Positions 59,638-64,000 of a stretch of 64,000 nt of DNA are shown here, in pieces. Position 1 is the stretch's first letter. Every line of letters begins with the position of its first letter. The position numbers were made by a program, and so were the translations under genes. Location: NCBI GenBank assembly GCA_015501585.1, contig JADNRY010000026.1:340276-404275 (forward strand), given 5' to 3'. This DNA is from Rhodocollybia butyracea (Eukaryota > Basidiomycota > Agaricomycetes > Agaricales > Omphalotaceae). The notes beneath the pieces are model-generated. The model ran no database searches and was not told the DNA's origin. It was given only the letters and a program-made list of their open reading frames with translations.

Positions 59638-60777
59638 GTAAGGCCTGTGTTGGCGAGACTTGTTCCGACCACACACAGTGCAGGAAGAGACATAATCCCG
59701 AATGAAGGTCCAAATCTTGGGCCAGGTATATTGATGTTGGATAGACTCTAGAGTCCAATTTTGACCGAAATGTCCGGATAGTGGATGATCATGAAAATAT
59801 TGTAAAACTTGGAGATGCAGATCGGAATGGTCGGGGACAAAGATCCGATCATCTAAGCGTAACAGTCCATCAGAACCTAATTTCCATCGGGACTCAGTCG
59901 GGGCTTTTGCAAGCTCAAGACCTTGAACTGTCTGGGGATTGAGCGCAAGTGAAGACCGAATGGACTGATGAAGTGAATTGATGTCCATGACTACCGAAGT
60001 GCAGAGAGCCGGACCTTCAAGGAAAGTGGCTCGGAGCGACGCAGTCAATTGCTTGTTAGTAAAGATAGGTCTGAAGTTGTGTGGATTAACTTGCACGTAG
60101 CCGTTATCCCCCTCTTTTGGGTAGACATCCCAACGTCTAGTGATTGAGTCTGGTTTTTTCGCCAAGTTATCCGGGGCGAAAGCGTATAACCATGTTGAAG
60201 GTGTGAAGGTATTCGGACCACCGAACCTGTTGCCGAGTTAGTGCTTTAGTAGTAGAAAAATACTCGAGGTTCTTGTGGTTGGTCACCACATCAACGGGAT
60301 CTCCGGAGCCTTCCAGATAGTGCCGCCAGGCTTTAAAAGCCTCAAAGATGGCCAAGAGCTCTTTGTCGTGAGTGTCATAGTTGAGCTTGGCGGCTTGGAA
60401 AGTCCGAGAAAGGAATGCAATCGGATGGATTTCCCCGTCCAAAAACCAAATAGAGAGGATGGCTGCAAGAGTGTAATCAGAAGCATCAGTTTCCACAATA
60501 AGTGGCCAATTGGGTTCCCAATGGGCCAAGATCGGAGCGTGAGTGAAAGCATATTTCAGCTTCCGACCAGAAGCACTTTGCTGGGTTGAGAAAAAAGACC
60601 GTTTTCCCGAAGTCGGCGAAGGACTTCCCGAACATGATCCCGATGTAATTCCGGGTTGTCCGAGTAGATAAGAATGTCGTCCAGGTATACAATGACACAA
60701 ACATCAAGCATGTCAGAGAAAATGTTGTTGACAAACCTTTGAAAAGCCGCGGGGGCGTTGGTAAGACCAAAAGGCAT
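59638..60777 (-). pseudogene. pol: Gypsy-2 RT (part), RNase H and integrase zinc part
   Basis: [16 protein letters not shown] and [10 protein letters not shown] (60777-60590). The RT connection region is deleted: the sequence jumps from the CFW residues to [12 protein letters not shown]. RNase H (VETDASDYTLAAIL, HDKELLAIFEAFKAW) follows, then at 60165-59638 the integrase zinc part (LSGHFGQ, CTVCGRNK). A frameshift lies near 60167. Confidence 0.85.
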
Positions 60778-60814
60778 AACTAACCATTCGTAGGAGCCCC
60801 ATCAGGTCCAAAAG

Positions 60815-60966
60815 TGTAACGCCTACGGCACGTTCATTGCCGTTAGCGCCGATATTACATAATTAGTCTACTCTTATCCTCGTACCGCATACTCGTTTCG
60901 GTCTATTTCTCTAATAGAATGAGATCTTGCTCATGGTCTGAGGCATTAAGAGTCAGGGCTCTTACA
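60815..60966 (+). repeat. Short-LTR element 5' LTR
   Basis: 152 bp, TGTAACGCCTACGGC to GGGCTCTTACA. It is the empty site for MITE copy 2. Confidence 0.93.
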
Positions 60967-61009
60967 CTTTTTTGAGCAACCTTGTCCTGAATAGGACTAT
61001 TACAGCAAT

Positions 61010-62044
61010 ATGACCACACAACAGCACAACTCAAGCCATGACTCTGTCATGGCTCTGGCTTACTCTTTTCTTTCTCAAATCCTTTCTATGTTCCCTCATG
61101 ATCCTCTCTCACACATCTCTGGGATCCTGGACTTCTCCTCCCAGGGAATTCAACAGCTGCTAGTCAACTTTAAGCAGCTCTGGGAACAACATGGTCTTTC
61201 AGTGGCTGGTAGGAATTTGGCAGAGGCAGTGGTGCAGGATTCAACATTAAGATGTTGCTGGGCAGTGAAGGAAGAAGGTTTCCGGGCAGAGGTCTGTTTT
61301 CAGATGATAGAGTCTATTAAGAGACTGGGAGAAGAGTTTGGGATGGAACTGTCCAAATCTCAAACACCACCTCCTGCTCTGAGTTCTCCATCACCTTTGA
61401 CCGCTCCTACTGCCTCATCACCAACTCCCACACTCGCTTTGAATGCGTCAGACACGTCTAAATCATCTCCACATGCTCTGACATTGGTTTCACCATCCAA
61501 ACCCACTCCCCCTTCACTTCAACTCCAACCAACCTCAGAGCTTGCACGGGAGGTGGCTGAACTGCGGAAAGCAGGCCGGAAACTCGAAGTATTCATGGAT
61601 AAACATGTCACGGGGCTTGAACACACAGCTGGAGCACCGCCAGCTCGTGTTCATCTCTCAAACACTCCAACTGAGTGTACACCTGTGCCTTATGTTGCCC
61701 CTGTGACTGCCGTTCCACCAACAGGCCTTCGTAAACGTGTCAAACACAACATGTATGGTGCGTTTGGTTCGCTCTTGCTTCGTTCAAGTCGTTGCCCATC
61801 CCAATCTGGTACACTCATGCCATCACCCTCACCCACTGAAACTCCCCATCACCATATTTGTGCTCCCAATCAATGCTCCCATTCATGGCGCTGGAGATCT
61901 ACTGTCTCCAATGTGCCACCACCATCTCAATCTGGACTTAGTGTCAGCATCCAGAGAATCCGGCGATTTTCACAGGACACTTTCTCTTCTTCTGCACTTA
62001 TGGAAATTGCCAGCATACTACATCGTATGTCACCTATTAGATGA
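61010..62044 (+). CDS. Gag-like single ORF of the short-LTR element, 344 aa
   Basis: Intact ORF from ATG 61010 to TGA. N-terminal third is helical (HDSVMALAYSFLSQILSMF, LLVNFKQLWEQHGL, SIKRLGEEFGMEL), followed by a Pro/Ser/Thr-rich linker, a charged helix (ELAREVAELRKAGRKLEVF) and a basic C-terminus. There is no protease, RT, integrase or zinc knuckle. Position between the LTRs and the helix-linker-helix layout suggest a Gag that packages RNA, but I do not recognise the family. No frame damage was seen. Confidence 0.7.
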   Translation: MTTQQHNSSHDSVMALAYSFLSQILSMFPHDPLSHISGILDFSSQGIQQLLVNFKQLWEQHGLSVAGRNLAEAVVQDSTLRCCWAVKEEGFRAEVCFQMIESIKRLGEEFGMELSKSQTPPPALSSPSPLTAPTASSPTPTLALNASDTSKSSPHALTLVSPSKPTPPSLQLQPTSELAREVAELRKAGRKLEVFMDKHVTGLEHTAGAPPARVHLSNTPTECTPVPYVAPVTAVPPTGLRKRVKHNMYGAFGSLLLRSSRCPSQSGTLMPSPSPTETPHHHICAPNQCSHSWRWRSTVSNVPPPSQSGLSVSIQRIRRFSQDTFSSSALMEIASILHRMSPIR

Positions 62045-62143
62045 CTGTATGTTTCTCTTTGTTATGTTTTCCCTTTTCCATCTTTCTCTTTTGTTTTTTT
62101 TTTTTGGGTAAGATGGACCTGTGGGGTCAATCTAGGGGGCATG

Positions 62144-62295
62144 TGTAACGCCTACGGCATGTTCATTGCCGTTAGCGCCGATATTACATAATTAGTCTAC
62201 TCTTATCCTCGTACCACATACTCGTTTTGGTCTATTTCTCTAATAGAACGAGATCTTGCTCATGGTCTGAGGCATTAAGAGTCAGGGCTCTTATA
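62144..62295 (+). repeat. Short-LTR element 3' LTR
   Basis: 152 bp, differs from the 5' LTR at a few sites (CGGCATG for CGGCACG, ACCACATAC for ACCGCATAC, TTTTGG for TTTCGG), mostly CpG transitions. Confidence 0.93.
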
Positions 62296-62300
62296 GAAAG

Positions 62301-62930
62301 GTAGTCTTCCATTTGTCACCATCGGCAATGCGGACAAGATGATAGGCATGAGCCAAGTCGAGTATAGATTTGAGCTTTTTTCGGAGCGTCCAAAAGATCC
62401 GAAATCAGAGGCAGAGGGTAGCAATCCTTCTTGGTAATTTTGTTAAGACCTCGGAAATCCACACAAAGCCGAAGCTTCCCATCCTTCTTGGGGACGAAAA
62501 GGACCGGGGCGCCGTGCAACAAGGAAGAAGGCCGGATAACTCCCGTAGCAAGTTGCTTGTCCAAGAACTCGCGAAGAGTCTGCTGCTCTGTTGGAGAGAG
62601 AGGGTAAAGGCAACCGAGCGGGGGCTCAGCACCATCCACCAGATCAATTTTGAGATCATAAGGCCAATGTTTGGGCAGAACCTTGGATGCAACCTCGTCA
62701 AAAACGTCAGCAAAATCTAGGTAGTCTGAGGGGATCGGAGGAACTTCAGATGAAGCTTTCCAAGCAGCGGGGCCAGTGGCCGCAAACTGTGCCAAAACTT
62801 CTGGGTCAATAACCCTACGAAGTGTAGGCTCCCTACCTGACTCTTGACAAGCCCTGTGGAAGGCAGCGACGCCAACTAGTGCGATTTTGACCCCAGGGGT
62901 CTCTATGCGTGAGGCCATCTGCGCGACCAA
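62301..62930 (-). pseudogene. pol: Gypsy-2 RT N-terminal part
   Basis: LVDGAEPPLGCLYPLSPTEQ, DKQLATGVIRPSS and KDGKLRLCVDFRGLNKITKK, cut off at the short-LTR element. Here the region corresponding to the Gypsy-1 frameshift at 51560 is intact, which shows that the Gypsy-1 break there is secondary. Confidence 0.85.
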
Positions 62931-63480
62931 AGGGTAGGAATAGATGGGTTCAAAAGGAAACCTGTCCGAAAGGGACGAGGCTGGCGAGAGCGAGTCCGAG
63001 AGGGCGGCGCAGGAGGCTGCCGAATTGGAGTAGAGGGTTGTCCCAAAGAGGGGACAGATGCTTTCGGTCCTAACGTGGAGCCAAAGAGCAAAGACGTCTG
63101 AGCGGAAGCAGGATGCTCGGTGTTACAGAAATGTATGGTTCTGGTGACCCAGTCAATCAACGGATTGTAGCGGGACAAGAAACTGTATCCTAAAACAACT
63201 TTACAAGATGAATCCAAGGAAGTGACATAAAATGCCAAAGGTAGCAGCTCGCCGGATGGGAACCGGACTTCCAAAGTAGCGACTTTGTAAATTGGTTGCT
63301 GAGAAAGGGATCCATAAAAAGTCGGAGATTGATCGGTGGAATCGGAGAAGTTGGAATAGAGTTTAAATTCACATAACAAGAATCAATGAAACAATCTGTA
63401 GAACCAGAGTCTACGAGAGTAATAAACTTTAAAAGAGCGGAGGATTCATCGGAATCCTCGGAAGAGGGAATTCAGTAGAT
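62903..63480 (-). pseudogene. Gypsy-2 protease region
   Basis: Open from 63379 with the sequence after the protease motif (VTSLDSSCKVVLGYSFLSRY, NPLIDWVTRTIHF). The DSG motif itself lies just upstream in another frame (near 63400), so a frameshift separates them. Confidence 0.75.
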
Positions 63481-63601
63481 AAAGAAATTGTAAGTGATTG
63501 TTCATAATCGGAAAGAGCGGACGCGTTGAGATAGACTTCCCAAGCGGCATGAACCTGATCAACACAGCTCCCGTTTTGTACCGGGGTCCAGGAGCTGCGG
63601 A

Positions 63602-64000
63602 CTATTTTTCCGAACCGGCATCGGTCGGATTAGTCGCAGATTCCTCGGTAGAAGTGGCGCGCGCGCGAGAATCGCCGGACCGCTTGTTATCACAATTCTC
63701 CGCTTTATGCTTTCCACCACAAATCATGCACAAACTGCCCTTCTTTTGGGTTCCACTTCTGAAGGCTTGAGGCATCCATCGGCGCCGAGAAGGTTGGCAT
63801 AAGGCTTTGGTGCAGAACTGACTGAAGATGCAGATTTGTTGAAACCAGAACCCGAAGGGCCCGATTTGTTGTTGTTGTTCCAAGGCTTTTTTGGTTGTGG
63901 CCCAGAGCCTTGGGGGGCGTTGTTTGGTTTGTTAAAACCGGAATTCTGTGAAGAGTTATTTTGAGAGGAAGAGTTCAGAGAACCCTTTTTTCGTCGGAGA
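63602..64000 (-). pseudogene. gag: Gypsy-2 gag C-terminal part
   Basis: Zinc knuckle CMICGGKHKAENC and tail RATSTEESATNPTDAGSEK as in Gypsy-1. The Gly/Ser/Asn-rich part continues, with frameshifts, past the right edge. Confidence 0.75.

Larger units (their letters stand above)
60815..62295 (+). mobile_element. Short-LTR, TRIM-like retroelement with one ORF
   Basis: 1,481 bp. LTRs of 152 bp each (60815-60966, 62144-62295), TGTAACGCC to CTTACA/CTTATA, and a purine tract (AGGGGGCATG) before the 3' LTR. Flanks are AAAAG (60810-60814) and GAAAG (62296-62300), one CpG transition apart. The interior holds a single ORF and no pol, so it needs enzymes from another element. A solo LTR is at 21190-21706. 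Confidence 0.9.
57497..64000 (-). mobile_element. Gypsy-2, truncated relative of Gypsy-1
   Basis: Minus-strand chromovirus close to Gypsy-1 throughout. It has lost its 3' LTR and most of the antisense gene at about 57497 and runs off the right edge in gag. It is cut by a hAT-like MITE (58974-59637) and a short-LTR element (60815-62295), and lacks about 250 bp of RT near 60575. Confidence 0.88.

Overview
The window looks like a transposon-packed chromosome segment of a basidiomycete fungus, probably an agaricomycete. The evidence is a polyprenyl synthase gene cut by nine short GT-AG introns, agaricomycete-style F-box/LRR genes, a Plavaka-type transposase, a MULE transposase with a SWIM finger, a Harbinger transposase with a Myb-like partner gene, and a chromodomain Gypsy element. 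No rRNA, tRNA or CRISPR array was seen. I see only two plausible intact host genes: a geranylgeranyl diphosphate synthase (8468-9931, minus) and an unrecognised protein of about 580 aa (12600-14405, plus). They point away from each other across 2.7 kb that holds two abutting MITEs.

Layout. 1-1721: F-box/LRR pseudogene A (minus), open to the left edge, with two in-frame TGA codons and a MITE. 2149-7219: Copia-1 (minus) with two LTRs, a 5-bp target duplication and a broken gag-pol. 7363-8293: second F-box/LRR fragment. 8468-14405: the two host genes. 14406-26900: gene-poor DNA with a foldback element, a 21-bp minisatellite, an unrecognised broken coding region split by a hAT-like MITE, a solo LTR carrying a MITE, and several MITEs. 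26998-44207: Copia-2 (plus), bounded by LTRs and duplication CCCAG. It is swollen to 17 kb by a MITE in its 5' LTR, an LTR-like insert in its protease, and about 10 kb containing a Harbinger element whose Myb-like gene is itself split by a MULE (36506-40201; 9-bp duplication). 44935-57230: Plavaka relic (minus), split by Gypsy-1 (48083-56684; duplication GTAGT). 57497-64000: Gypsy-2 (minus), cut by a hAT-like MITE and by a short-LTR element with a single ORF, and running off the right edge.

How the parts work together. Most coding sequence belongs to retrotransposons and DNA transposons that are now broken. Nonsense codons, LTR mismatches and mismatched target duplications are often C-to-T changes at CpG, as expected if the DNA was methylated and decayed. 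The least broken element is Gypsy-1. It keeps a gag, a pol with chromodomain, a candidate self-priming site and, unusually, an antisense spliced gene with a Zn2Cys6 cluster and its own TATA box between pol and the 3' LTR.
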